From Sphingopyxis sp. (GTDB lineage: Bacteria; Pseudomonadota; Alphaproteobacteria; Sphingomonadales; Sphingomonadaceae): a DNA stretch of 64,000 bases. Position numbers and translations under genes: made by a program. Below the pieces are notes generated by a model. It saw only the letters and a program-made list of their open reading frames with translations. It ran no database searches and was not told the origin of the DNA. Positions 51,244-58,639 of this stretch are shown in pieces (position 1 is the stretch's first letter; each line of letters starts with the position of its first letter). The stretch is from contig NVXM01000004.1 in NCBI GenBank assembly GCA_002733865.1, positions 146,350-210,349 of the forward strand, in the 5' to 3' direction.

Positions 51244-52163
51244 TGCTGGGAACTCCAGCTGTCGACGAGGGCGTCGCCGCGAGCAAAGCCGATCTCTGAT
51301 CGCTCGGCAAAATCCGCGATCAGCTTTTCGAAGGCAGCAATGCGATAGGGTAGTCCCATGATATATGGCGTCAGATGCATCGGCAGCATCCGTGCGCCAA
51401 ATCGATCCGCTTCACCCAGTAGCCAGTCCGCCGCGTCTGTCATCTGCTGCGCGTAGCTATCGACCGACTGCTGCTGGACATTGACGATCTGTCGATCCGA
51501 CAACTCATGGTTCAGCGGAATGTTGGTAATGGCGCCCGCTTCGGTCTGGAAAGCATAGGGCAATTCGTCATTCACCCAGTCGCACATATAGTCGACACCC
51601 GCTTCAACGAGCAATTTCGCGGTGTTGAAACTTTGCGAGCGGGCGATTGAAAGCCAGCCACGCGGACGTGTCCCTGTGAATTTCTCCAGACTGCCCAGAG
51701 AGTCGGCGATCAAGGCGCGTTCCTCTGCCTCAACCATTCCGCCTGCAATCGTGCCGTTCATATCGGTACTATGGGCAATAATCTCATGGCCTCCTGCGAG
51801 GATTTCCTGGATCAGCAGCGGATAGCGCTCGGCGATCACGCTGTTGGTTGCCACAGAGACCTTTGCCCCAACTTTTTCAAACGCACCGAGCAGCCGGTAA
51901 ATACCAATTCGCGTTCCATATTCACGGGCGGTATAATGCCGGTAGTCTGGATAAGCGGTCTGCATATGTCCGGGCGCGCGAAAAGGGACATCATTCGGCA
52001 CGATCGGGAAATATTCCAGACTGACGACTGGCCAGATCATCAGTTTCCGGGCATCCGGCCATGTTATCGCCTTCCGCGAGAAAAATTTCGAATAGGAATA
52101 ATAATCATGGTCCATGCCACGGTGGCGTTTGGGATATTCGAGATAGCTGGGATCAAGGCTCAT
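51240..52163 (-). CDS. Polysaccharide deacetylase-fold hydrolase (candidate cyclic amide/imide hydrolase), copy 2
   Basis: 307 residues from the ATG at 52163, which overlaps the previous stop (ATGA). Segments include MIWPVVSLEYFPIVPNDVPF, GTRIGIYRLLGAFEKVGAKVSVATNSVIAERYPLLIQEILAGGHEIIAHSTDMN and RPRGWLSIARSQSFNTAKLLVEAGVDYMCDWVNDELPYAFQT. HLTPYIMGLPYR matches the C-terminal His region. The tandem protein at 52160 has the same order of motifs. No signal peptide. In this branch of the NodB superfamily, metal-dependent enzymes open cyclic amides. Confidence 0.88.
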   Translation of the reverse strand: MSLDPSYLEYPKRHRGMDHDYYSYSKFFSRKAITWPDARKLMIWPVVSLEYFPIVPNDVPFRAPGHMQTAYPDYRHYTAREYGTRIGIYRLLGAFEKVGAKVSVATNSVIAERYPLLIQEILAGGHEIIAHSTDMNGTIAGGMVEAEERALIADSLGSLEKFTGTRPRGWLSIARSQSFNTAKLLVEAGVDYMCDWVNDELPYAFQTEAGAITNIPLNHELSDRQIVNVQQQSVDSYAQQMTDAADWLLGEADRFGARMLPMHLTPYIMGLPYRIAAFEKLIADFAERSEIGFARGDALVDSWSSQQ

Positions 52164-53044
52164 GCTGACTGCTCCCGAAAACAATCAACGATGTCGCCAG
52201 CCTTGGTGATCCACGCCCGGCCATCGCCAGCAATATGCTCCAGTACCGATTCAAATGGCCCAATACGGTGCGGCTGGCCAATCAGATAGCTGTGCAACGG
52301 AATGCACATGACGGTTCCCGACTGTGCGCCCTCTTCCGCCAACCGGTCATATTGCCGGATCAGCGTGTCCGCATATTCGCGCGGCGACATGTTGTAGATG
52401 AAGAATCCGTAGTGATCGTTGACCTCCAGGCTATAAGGAATCGCGGTAAGTTTACCGGATTTCACTTTAATGTCGGTTGGCTGATCGTCGTGATAGAGAT
52501 CGCACGTGTAGTCGAGGCCATATTCGGCAAGCAGATCGAGCGTTCGCGGGGTGTGAGTCAGTGCTGGTGCGAGCCATCCACGAATCCGCTGACCGGTAGC
52601 CCGTTCGACCGTCGCGATGCTGTCTTTGATGATCGCGCGTTCCTGCGCCTCGTTCATCCCATAGCTGTACCGCGTGTTGTAAATACCGTGGCTAAAGAAC
52701 TCCCAGCCACGTTGATTCGCGTCCTCGACAACTTCAGGAATATGATCACAAAGCGCGACCGAAAGACTGACGGATCCCGGGAAACCATATTTGGTCATCA
52801 TCTCGGCCATGCGCCAATGCGAGACCCGGTTGGCATGATCGCGATGACCATAGCCAACAACATCAGGATGTGGCTTGGCCCAGCTCTTGCGATGCGGATT
52901 GACCGCTGGATCAAGCTCGTAATATTCGAGATTCGGAGCGACCCAGACCGCGCAGGTCTTGCCATCCGGCCACTCGATCTTGGGCCGGTTTCGATACGGT
53001 AGATAATCGTAAAGCTCTGGGTCAGATTTCTGCACTTCGGACAC
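52160..53044 (-). CDS. Polysaccharide deacetylase-fold hydrolase (candidate cyclic amide/imide hydrolase), copy 1
   Basis: 294 residues, close to the size of reported bacterial cyclic imide hydrolases of this superfamily. KTCAVWVAPNLEYYELDP, GYGHRDHANRVSHWRMAEMMTKYGFPGSVSLSVALCDHIPEVVEDANQRGWEFFSHGIYNTR (H119) and RIRGWLAPALTHTPRTLDLLAEYGLDYTCDLYHDDQPTDI are characteristic of the PuuE-like group. IPLHSYLIGQPHR is the C-terminal His segment. GTG start overlapping the amidase stop by one base. The direct link to an isochorismatase-type amidase suggests ring opening followed by release of ammonia from the half-amide. Confidence 0.9.
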   Translation of the reverse strand: MSEVQKSDPELYDYLPYRNRPKIEWPDGKTCAVWVAPNLEYYELDPAVNPHRKSWAKPHPDVVGYGHRDHANRVSHWRMAEMMTKYGFPGSVSLSVALCDHIPEVVEDANQRGWEFFSHGIYNTRYSYGMNEAQERAIIKDSIATVERATGQRIRGWLAPALTHTPRTLDLLAEYGLDYTCDLYHDDQPTDIKVKSGKLTAIPYSLEVNDHYGFFIYNMSPREYADTLIRQYDRLAEEGAQSGTVMCIPLHSYLIGQPHRIGPFESVLEHIAGDGRAWITKAGDIVDCFREQSA

Positions 53045-53724
53045 TAGCGCGCCTCCAGCCAGTCGATCACCGTCTGCACGGGCTCGACATCTGCATATTT
53101 GATCTGCAAATCGGTCAGATTGGCGAAATGATAGCTCTCATGCTTGTCGGCGCAAGTTTCGATCGGGACGATCGTTCGATAGCCATGGCTGAGCGCGTCC
53201 ACCGCCGTCGCGCGCACACAACCTGACGTCGAACCGCCGGTCACGACGACCGTGTCGACCTTGTGCCAGACCAGATAGCTGGCCAGCGGCGTTTCAAAAA
53301 ACGCGCTCGGCATGCGCTTTGTATATTGCAGGTCATCCGCATCAACATCGCAGCGTGGGTCGAGCTTGTGCCTTTCGCTGTCATATTTGATATTCTGAAG
53401 AGAGTCTTCAGTGTCGGTGCGCGTGCCCCATACGCCGGCATCACCGGCATCATTCTTATAGGCCACCCGGCTCCAGATTACCGGCATATCCTTTGCCCGG
53501 GCGAGAGCCGAAATCTGGTTTATATATTCAATCTGCTTAGGATCGGCTTCATAAGCGGTTTTGAACAAATCGGTCCGCGTATAGGCTTGTTGCACGTCGA
53601 CATTGACGATCGCGAGCTTCTCGCCAAATCCAAATTTCTTGCGGGCCGGGTTGCCGATGATTTCCGCGAAAATTTCTCTCGCGGTACGACCATCTTCAAC
53701 CATCTTGGTGCCAATTAGCGTCAT
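53044..53724 (-). CDS. Isochorismatase-family amidohydrolase (N-carbamoylsarcosine/maleamate amidase-like)
   Basis: 226 residues from the ATG at 53724. A longer in-frame start at 53757 lacks support, and GGAG lies about ten bases before the chosen ATG. The cysteine-hydrolase triad is D43 (IVNVDVQQAY), K136 (QYTKRMPSAFF) and C169 (GGSTSGCVRATAVDA). PVIWSRVAYKNDAGDAGVWG is also characteristic of the N-carbamoylsarcosine / maleamate amidase branch, which splits a terminal amide to acid and ammonia. First gene of the minus-strand operon down to 46876. The operator at 53787-53802 lies 63 bases upstream. Confidence 0.92.
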   Translation of the reverse strand: MTLIGTKMVEDGRTAREIFAEIIGNPARKKFGFGEKLAIVNVDVQQAYTRTDLFKTAYEADPKQIEYINQISALARAKDMPVIWSRVAYKNDAGDAGVWGTRTDTEDSLQNIKYDSERHKLDPRCDVDADDLQYTKRMPSAFFETPLASYLVWHKVDTVVVTGGSTSGCVRATAVDALSHGYRTIVPIETCADKHESYHFANLTDLQIKYADVEPVQTVIDWLEAR

Positions 53725-53786
53725 AGTCTGTTTACTCCGGACTCGATAAAAGTACATTAATCAGAAGAAAAAGCTTGTCGAGACAT

Positions 53787-53802
53787 ATTTGTCCGGACAA
53801 AT
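53787..53802. promoter_or_regulatory. HutC/GntR-type operator, site 7, with a degenerate second site
   Basis: ATTTGTCCGGACAAAT, a perfect palindrome, ends nine bases before the ATG at 53811, next to its AGGA ribosome site. A weaker copy with the same GTC-NN-GAC core lies at 53773-53788, its centre 14 bases upstream. The divergent amidase start is 63 bases away, so both operons are probably controlled. Confidence 0.82.
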
Positions 53803-53810
53803 TAGGAATC

Positions 53811-55178
53811 ATGATCACACGCCATTTTATCGACGTCGAATCGGACGGCCACAAACGCCGCGTACATTATCGCTTGGCGGGTAACGGGCCGCCGCTGCTG
53901 ATGGTGCATCAAAGCCCTCGCAGTTCGAAAGAATATGAGCCGCTGATGCGGAAATGGGCGAAATATTTCACCTGCATCGCTCCCGACACTCCCGGCTTTG
54001 GTCAATCCGATTCGCTTCCCGGCAAGCCAGAAATCGATGAATATGCGGATGCAGTGGTCGAATTTCTGGATGCGATGGGCATTGAAAAATCCGCTGCTTA
54101 CGGATTCCACAGCGGCGGAATCATTCTGGTGACAGCGGTAAAACGCCACCCTAAACGCTTCACGACACTGGCAGTGGGCGGCTATGCCATCTGGACGGCC
54201 GAAGAAATGCAGCTGTTCAGCGACAAATATCTGCCGGCGTTTCACCCGTCGGCCTACGGCGAACATCTGACGTGGCTATGGAACCGGATATTGGAGCAAA
54301 GCTGGTTCTTCCCATGGTTCGCAGCGGACAATCAGCATCGTCTTTCGGGTCCCCATGCCGATCCCCAGCGCGTTGACGCCGTGATTCGGGAGATGCTTGA
54401 TGCCGGTAATGCCTATCAGGCTGGCTATGGCGCTGTGCTGCGCGCGCCACGCGATATACCGGCGGTCGATGCGCAGGTGCCGCCTTGCCTGATCAGCGCT
54501 TACACCGGCGACCCGCTGCTGGAACATATCGACAGACTCGGTGCGATGCCGCCTTCCTGGGCTGCCAAAAAGGTCGCCACGCCCGAAGACCATCAAGCCG
54601 CCAGCTTTGCGCATCTGTTAGATACCAAGACGGATCCGATGGCGAAACGGACGGAAGCGGAGGACGAAGGATTTGCCGAGATTGAGACCGAGAAATTCAG
54701 TGGTCTGATCCATTGGCGTGGCAATCGTGCGGCAACCGCTCTGACGCTGCACGCTCCGGGGAGCGCTTCGCCCACCAATGGGCGAGCTGGAGAATTATAC
54801 ATTGACCTCCCCGGGCATGGCTTGTCGGATGATTGGCAGGGGGACGCGCCAACGGATTGGGAGAGCTGGTCGAGGCTGATCAAGGCTTGCGCCACGCATT
54901 TTGGCACAGATACCGTCCACTATGCGACGTTACCGACCGGTGAACCAGAGTTGCTGTATCCCGACCTGTCGCCTGATCGATTTGGCAACTACCTCACAAA
55001 AGCGTGGCAGATCGTCAGAGCAACGCAATTTTTTGCGCCATGGTATGAAACAAACGCTGCCAATGCCGTTTCTTTTGACCCCGACAGCTTGTCACTCGAG
55101 ACTTTGGCTGAACGGCATTTGCAACTGCTCAACGCCAGAGCTGCAAAAGAATATCACATTGCAGCGCTGAACAGATAG
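53811..55178 (+). CDS. Alpha/beta-fold hydrolase with His elbow and C-terminal extension
   Basis: 455 residues from the ATG at 53811; a start at 53775 would be upstream of the operator. The hydrolase domain spans about 1-280: MVHQSPRSSKEYEP (oxyanion region), CIAPDTPGFGQSD, and the elbow AYGFHSGG with G98-F99-H100-S101-G102. His therefore takes the usual nucleophile position, unless S101 acts in a shifted elbow. Residues about 310-455 are an extra part with YIDLPGHGLSDDW and FGTDTVHYA, resembling a degenerate second hydrolase core. That makes the protein unusually long. First gene of the operon running to 59811. Confidence 0.85.
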   Translation: MITRHFIDVESDGHKRRVHYRLAGNGPPLLMVHQSPRSSKEYEPLMRKWAKYFTCIAPDTPGFGQSDSLPGKPEIDEYADAVVEFLDAMGIEKSAAYGFHSGGIILVTAVKRHPKRFTTLAVGGYAIWTAEEMQLFSDKYLPAFHPSAYGEHLTWLWNRILEQSWFFPWFAADNQHRLSGPHADPQRVDAVIREMLDAGNAYQAGYGAVLRAPRDIPAVDAQVPPCLISAYTGDPLLEHIDRLGAMPPSWAAKKVATPEDHQAASFAHLLDTKTDPMAKRTEAEDEGFAEIETEKFSGLIHWRGNRAATALTLHAPGSASPTNGRAGELYIDLPGHGLSDDWQGDAPTDWESWSRLIKACATHFGTDTVHYATLPTGEPELLYPDLSPDRFGNYLTKAWQIVRATQFFAPWYETNAANAVSFDPDSLSLETLAERHLQLLNARAAKEYHIAALNR

Positions 55179-55201
55179 AACAACAAACCAAGGAACAGAC
55201 G

Positions 55202-55702
55202 ATGGGAATTCGCGAAGATATGCCACTGCTGGCCCGCCACGAAGGCGTTTGGGACGGCACTTATACCTATTTTGACGCGCAGAACGAGAAGATCGACGAG
55301 CACGCATCGCGGCTGCTTTGCCGTTTCCCTGATGACGATAGCAAAGCCCCCTATCATCAAACCAACCACTATACATGGGCAGACGGTAAAACCGAGATTC
55401 GTGAATTTCCTGCTGAATATCGTGACAAACGCGTGTGGTGGGATAACGACCTGATTGTCGGGTGGGCCGCTGAAGTGCCGCTGGACGAATATAATCGCAC
55501 CGTGATGCTATACTGGCAGCGCACCGGTGATCCGTCGCTATATCTATATGAACAGATACAGATCAGTGACGATGGACAAAACCGCTGCCGCACATGGCAC
55601 TGGATCCGCAATGGCAAGCTGGAAACACGAACAGCAATCCAGGAAACATTCGTGACCAAGGACTGGCGCGCCATCGACAAAGAAATGGGAACAATCATCT
55701 GA
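55202..55702 (+). CDS. DUF3598-like small protein, paralogue of 49352-49807
   Basis: 166 residues. Same order of motifs as the 49352 protein: RHEGVWDGTYTYFD, LLCRFPDDD, ADGKTEIREFPAEYRDKRVWWD and RTWHWIRNG. It carries 15 extra residues at its C-terminus. Beta-rich, no signal peptide; a lipocalin-like ligand-binding barrel is plausible. The two copies lie in the two divergent arms of the same regulated region. Its stop overlaps the unusual CTG start of the LeuC-like gene. Confidence 0.78.
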   Translation: MGIREDMPLLARHEGVWDGTYTYFDAQNEKIDEHASRLLCRFPDDDSKAPYHQTNHYTWADGKTEIREFPAEYRDKRVWWDNDLIVGWAAEVPLDEYNRTVMLYWQRTGDPSLYLYEQIQISDDGQNRCRTWHWIRNGKLETRTAIQETFVTKDWRAIDKEMGTII

Positions 55703-57093
55703 CCCAGCCCCAATCACTTTTTGACAAGTTATGGAACGGCCATGTTATCGCCGATTTGCCGGGCGGCAGCGCGTTGATCGCTATTGACCGGGTGTTTTTG
55801 CACGAGCGGACTGGAGCGGCTGCGCTAAATTCTCTGGCTCAAGCAGGACGACTGGTGGCAGATCCATCGCGTGTCTTCGCGGTCACAGATCATATTGTCG
55901 ATACGCGGCCGGGACGCACGGACAAAACCCTGATGCCAGGCGGTCAGGCCTTTATTACAGAAACCCGCGCGGCAGCGAAAGCCGCAGGAATCAAGCTGTT
56001 CGATGTAAACGATCCCGATCAGGGAATAGTACATGTGATCTCGCCTGAATTGGGCATTGTCCTTCCCGGATGCACCCTGATTGCACCCGACAGCCATACA
56101 TGCACGCAAGGCGCATTCGGGGCGTTAGCATGGGGCATCGGATCGTCGGAAGCGGAGCATGCGATGGCGACGGGGACCTTGCGTCTCACCAAGCCCAAAT
56201 CGATGCGAGTAAGATTTACCGGCCGGCTGAGTGAAGGCGTGACCCCGAAAGACATGATCCTGACCTTGCTCGCCCGCCATGGTGCCGCTGGCGGCAAAGG
56301 GCATGCAGTGGAGTTTTCTGGCGAAGCAGTGGCAGCGCTCGACATGGAGGGACGGATGACCCTCTGCAATATGGCCACCGAATTTTCTGCCATGTCGGGA
56401 TTTATAGCACCTGACCAGAAGACCTTCGATTATCTGGAAGGCCGTCGTTATGCGCCCAGCGGAACACAATGGCACGAGGCGTTGGCGCATTGGCAGGATC
56501 TGGAGAGCGACCCCGGCGCTGCCTTTGACCATGAGATCGAAATTGATGCCCGTGCCATCACGCCAATGGTCAGCTGGGGTACCAGTCCGGAACAGACTAT
56601 CGGAATCGAGTCAGTCGTCCCGCAAGACGCGGGGGCTCCGCCTCTCAATTATATTGGACTTGCCAGGGGTCAGGCGATCAAGGGCGTAGCGATAGACGCA
56701 GCCTTTATCGGCAGCTGCACCAATAGCCGCCTGTCCGACTTGCGCCGCGCTTCAAGCATGCTGAGGGGCCGCAAAGTCGCCGATGGCATCAAAGCCATTT
56801 GTGTGCCCGGTTCGTCCAGAGTCAAGCGGGAAGCCGAAGCGGAAGGAATTGATGTGCTATTCCGCAACGCCGGATTTGAATGGCGCGAGAGCGGCTGTTC
56901 CATGTGTTTCTATGCGGGTGGAGAAAGCTTCGACGCCGGGTCACGGGTAATCTCGACAACGAACCGCAATTTCGAAAGCCGGCAGGGCCCCAATGTAAAA
57001 ACCCACATCGCCAGTCCGGAGATGGTAGTGGCCAGCGCCTTGGCTGGGGCGATCGCGGATCCCCGGGACCTTTTGAACGGAGAACCGAGCTGA
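55699..57093 (+). CDS. Aconitase-family hydratase large subunit (LeuC-like), CTG start
   Basis: 464 residues, the standard LeuC length. The frame has no ATG, GTG or TTG at the right place. A CTG at 55699 overlaps the previous TGA (CTGA) and gives the expected N-terminus TQPQSLFDKLWNGHVI. The iron-sulfur ligands are in GSCTNSRLSDL and GCSMCFYAGG. DHIVDTRPG, PGCTLIAPDSHTCTQGAFGALAWGIGSSE and GAAGGKGHAVEFSGEAV follow the LeuC order. Together with the small subunit at 57093 it forms a [4Fe-4S] hydro-lyase. No leuA or leuB lies nearby and the gene sits in a catabolic operon. A citraconate/maleate-hydratase-like role therefore fits better than leucine synthesis. Confidence 0.9.
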   Translation: MTQPQSLFDKLWNGHVIADLPGGSALIAIDRVFLHERTGAAALNSLAQAGRLVADPSRVFAVTDHIVDTRPGRTDKTLMPGGQAFITETRAAAKAAGIKLFDVNDPDQGIVHVISPELGIVLPGCTLIAPDSHTCTQGAFGALAWGIGSSEAEHAMATGTLRLTKPKSMRVRFTGRLSEGVTPKDMILTLLARHGAAGGKGHAVEFSGEAVAALDMEGRMTLCNMATEFSAMSGFIAPDQKTFDYLEGRRYAPSGTQWHEALAHWQDLESDPGAAFDHEIEIDARAITPMVSWGTSPEQTIGIESVVPQDAGAPPLNYIGLARGQAIKGVAIDAAFIGSCTNSRLSDLRRASSMLRGRKVADGIKAICVPGSSRVKREAEAEGIDVLFRNAGFEWRESGCSMCFYAGGESFDAGSRVISTTNRNFESRQGPNVKTHIASPEMVVASALAGAIADPRDLLNGEPS

Positions 57094-57710
57094 TGGCAGA
57101 ACCTCTCACCACCCTTACCTCGCTGCCGATGCCGCTGATCCGCGATAATATTGATACCGATCAAATCATTCCCTCCCGCGAAATGAAAAGCACCGGGAAA
57201 ACCGGTCTGACCGACGGATTATTTGCCGGATGGCGCTATACAGAAATTGGCGGGCGTAACCCCGACCCCAATTTTGTGATGAATGATCCGGTTTTTGCCG
57301 ATAGCCAGATCATTCTGGGAGGCAAGAATTTTGGCTGCGGATCAAGCCGCGAGCATGCTGTCTGGGCGCTGGCGGAATATGGGTTTCGCGCGATTATTGC
57401 ACCAAGCTTTGCGCCGATCTTTGCCGGAAACTGCGTTCGTAATGGTATTCTGCCAGCGGTACTGGACACTGACGCGATTTTGGCCATCGACCAGTCGCAC
57501 GAACAGGTGACCATCGACCTCCCGGCGCAAACCGTTCGTATCGCTGACGGCGACAGCTGGAGCTTTCCAATAGATGAGGAAGCAAAGGCGATGCTGCTGG
57601 AGGGCTTGGACGCGATCGACCTCAGTCTGAAACTGTCGGATGAAATTGCCGCGTGGCAGAACGCTGACCTCACCGCTCGTCCATGGATATATTTAGGAGC
57701 AAATGCATGA
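57093..57710 (+). CDS. Aconitase-family hydratase small subunit (LeuD-like)
   Basis: 205 residues from the ATG at 57093, overlapping the large-subunit stop by one base (TGATG). LIRDNIDTDQIIPSREMKS, GKNFGCGSSREHAVWALAEYGFRAIIAPSFAPIFAGNCVRNGILPAVL and the ending WQNADLTARPW are the LeuD swivelling-domain features. It supplies the substrate-specificity loop (NIDTDQIIPSREM) for the large subunit. No biosynthetic leu genes accompany it. Confidence 0.92.
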   Translation: MAEPLTTLTSLPMPLIRDNIDTDQIIPSREMKSTGKTGLTDGLFAGWRYTEIGGRNPDPNFVMNDPVFADSQIILGGKNFGCGSSREHAVWALAEYGFRAIIAPSFAPIFAGNCVRNGILPAVLDTDAILAIDQSHEQVTIDLPAQTVRIADGDSWSFPIDEEAKAMLLEGLDAIDLSLKLSDEIAAWQNADLTARPWIYLGANA

Positions 57711-58639
57711 GTCAATCCGTCACGATCAGCGAAGTCGGACCCCGCGATGGCTTGCAGAGCGTCGACCGGGTGATGGCCACTGCGGCCAAAAAATCCTGGA
57801 TCAAGGCAGAGGCAGAAGCCGGCGTGACCGAAATCGAGGTTGGCAGTTTTGTCCCGTCATCACTGCTTCCGCAAATGGCCGACACAGCAGAAATTGTTGC
57901 CTTTGCCAAAACGCTTCCGGGGCTGGACGTCGTTGCGCTGATACCCAATCAAAAAGGGGCGGAACGGGCGATTGCCTGTGGCGTCGACAAGATGTCCATC
58001 CCGTTTTCAATGTCTGAAACCCACTCGATCAAGAACGTCCGCAAGGATCATGCGGCGATGATCGCCGAGATCAAGGCCATCGCCGATCTGGTTGCAGCGC
58101 AGCCCGAAAGCCAGCGGCCCCATTTTGAGGTTGGACTCTCGACCGCCTTTGGTTGCACGATCGAGGGGCCGTTGCCCGACGATCAGATTGTGCGTTTGGC
58201 CGAAGCCGCAATGTCCGCCGGTGTTGCCGAAGTCGGTCTGTCTGATACCACGGGCTACGCCAATCCCGCGCAGGTCACCCGGCTCGTACGCAAGGTTAAG
58301 GCAGCGATCGGCCCTGACAAGCTCAACACCCTGCACTTGCACAACACCCGAGGCCTTGGGCTGGCGAACGTCATGGCTGGTCTGGCAGAAGGCATCACGA
58401 CCTTTGACAGCTCGCTGGGCGGATTGGGTGGATGTCCATTCGCACCGGGTGCCTCCGGAAATATCGTTACCGAAGACCTGGTGTTTATGCTCGAATCGAT
58501 GGGCATCGACACCGGTATTGATCTGGAAAAGCTTCTGAAAGTTCGGGACATCATCGCCAAAGCTTTGCCCGGGGAACCCCTGTACGGTTTCACCCCTGAC
58601 GCCGGTCTACCCATTGGATTTGAGAAAGCAGCAGCATGA
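57707..58639 (+). CDS. HMG-CoA lyase-like (HMGL) acyl-CoA C-C lyase
   Basis: 310 residues from the ATG at 57707, overlapping the LeuD-like stop (ATGA). It starts SVTISEVGPRDGLQS, the HMGL signature, with metal ligands in LHLHNTRG (HxH). GLGGCPFAPGASGNIVTEDLVFML carries the catalytic Cys region. True HMG-CoA lyase gives acetyl-CoA and acetoacetate. Here, next to a LeuCD-type hydratase and a CoA-transferase, a citramalyl-CoA-like substrate is chemically analogous (a tertiary 3-hydroxy-3-methyl acyl-CoA). It would be split to an acyl-CoA and pyruvate. That last step is inference. Confidence 0.9.
   Translation: MSQSVTISEVGPRDGLQSVDRVMATAAKKSWIKAEAEAGVTEIEVGSFVPSSLLPQMADTAEIVAFAKTLPGLDVVALIPNQKGAERAIACGVDKMSIPFSMSETHSIKNVRKDHAAMIAEIKAIADLVAAQPESQRPHFEVGLSTAFGCTIEGPLPDDQIVRLAEAAMSAGVAEVGLSDTTGYANPAQVTRLVRKVKAAIGPDKLNTLHLHNTRGLGLANVMAGLAEGITTFDSSLGGLGGCPFAPGASGNIVTEDLVFMLESMGIDTGIDLEKLLKVRDIIAKALPGEPLYGFTPDAGLPIGFEKAAA

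Noticed and set aside
55699..57710. Leucine biosynthesis assignment for the LeuC/LeuD pair
   Set aside because: No leuA, leuB or ilv gene is near, the pair lies between DUF3598-like, HMGL and CaiB genes, and it is under a catabolic-type operator. A biosynthetic role cannot be excluded without the rest of the genome.
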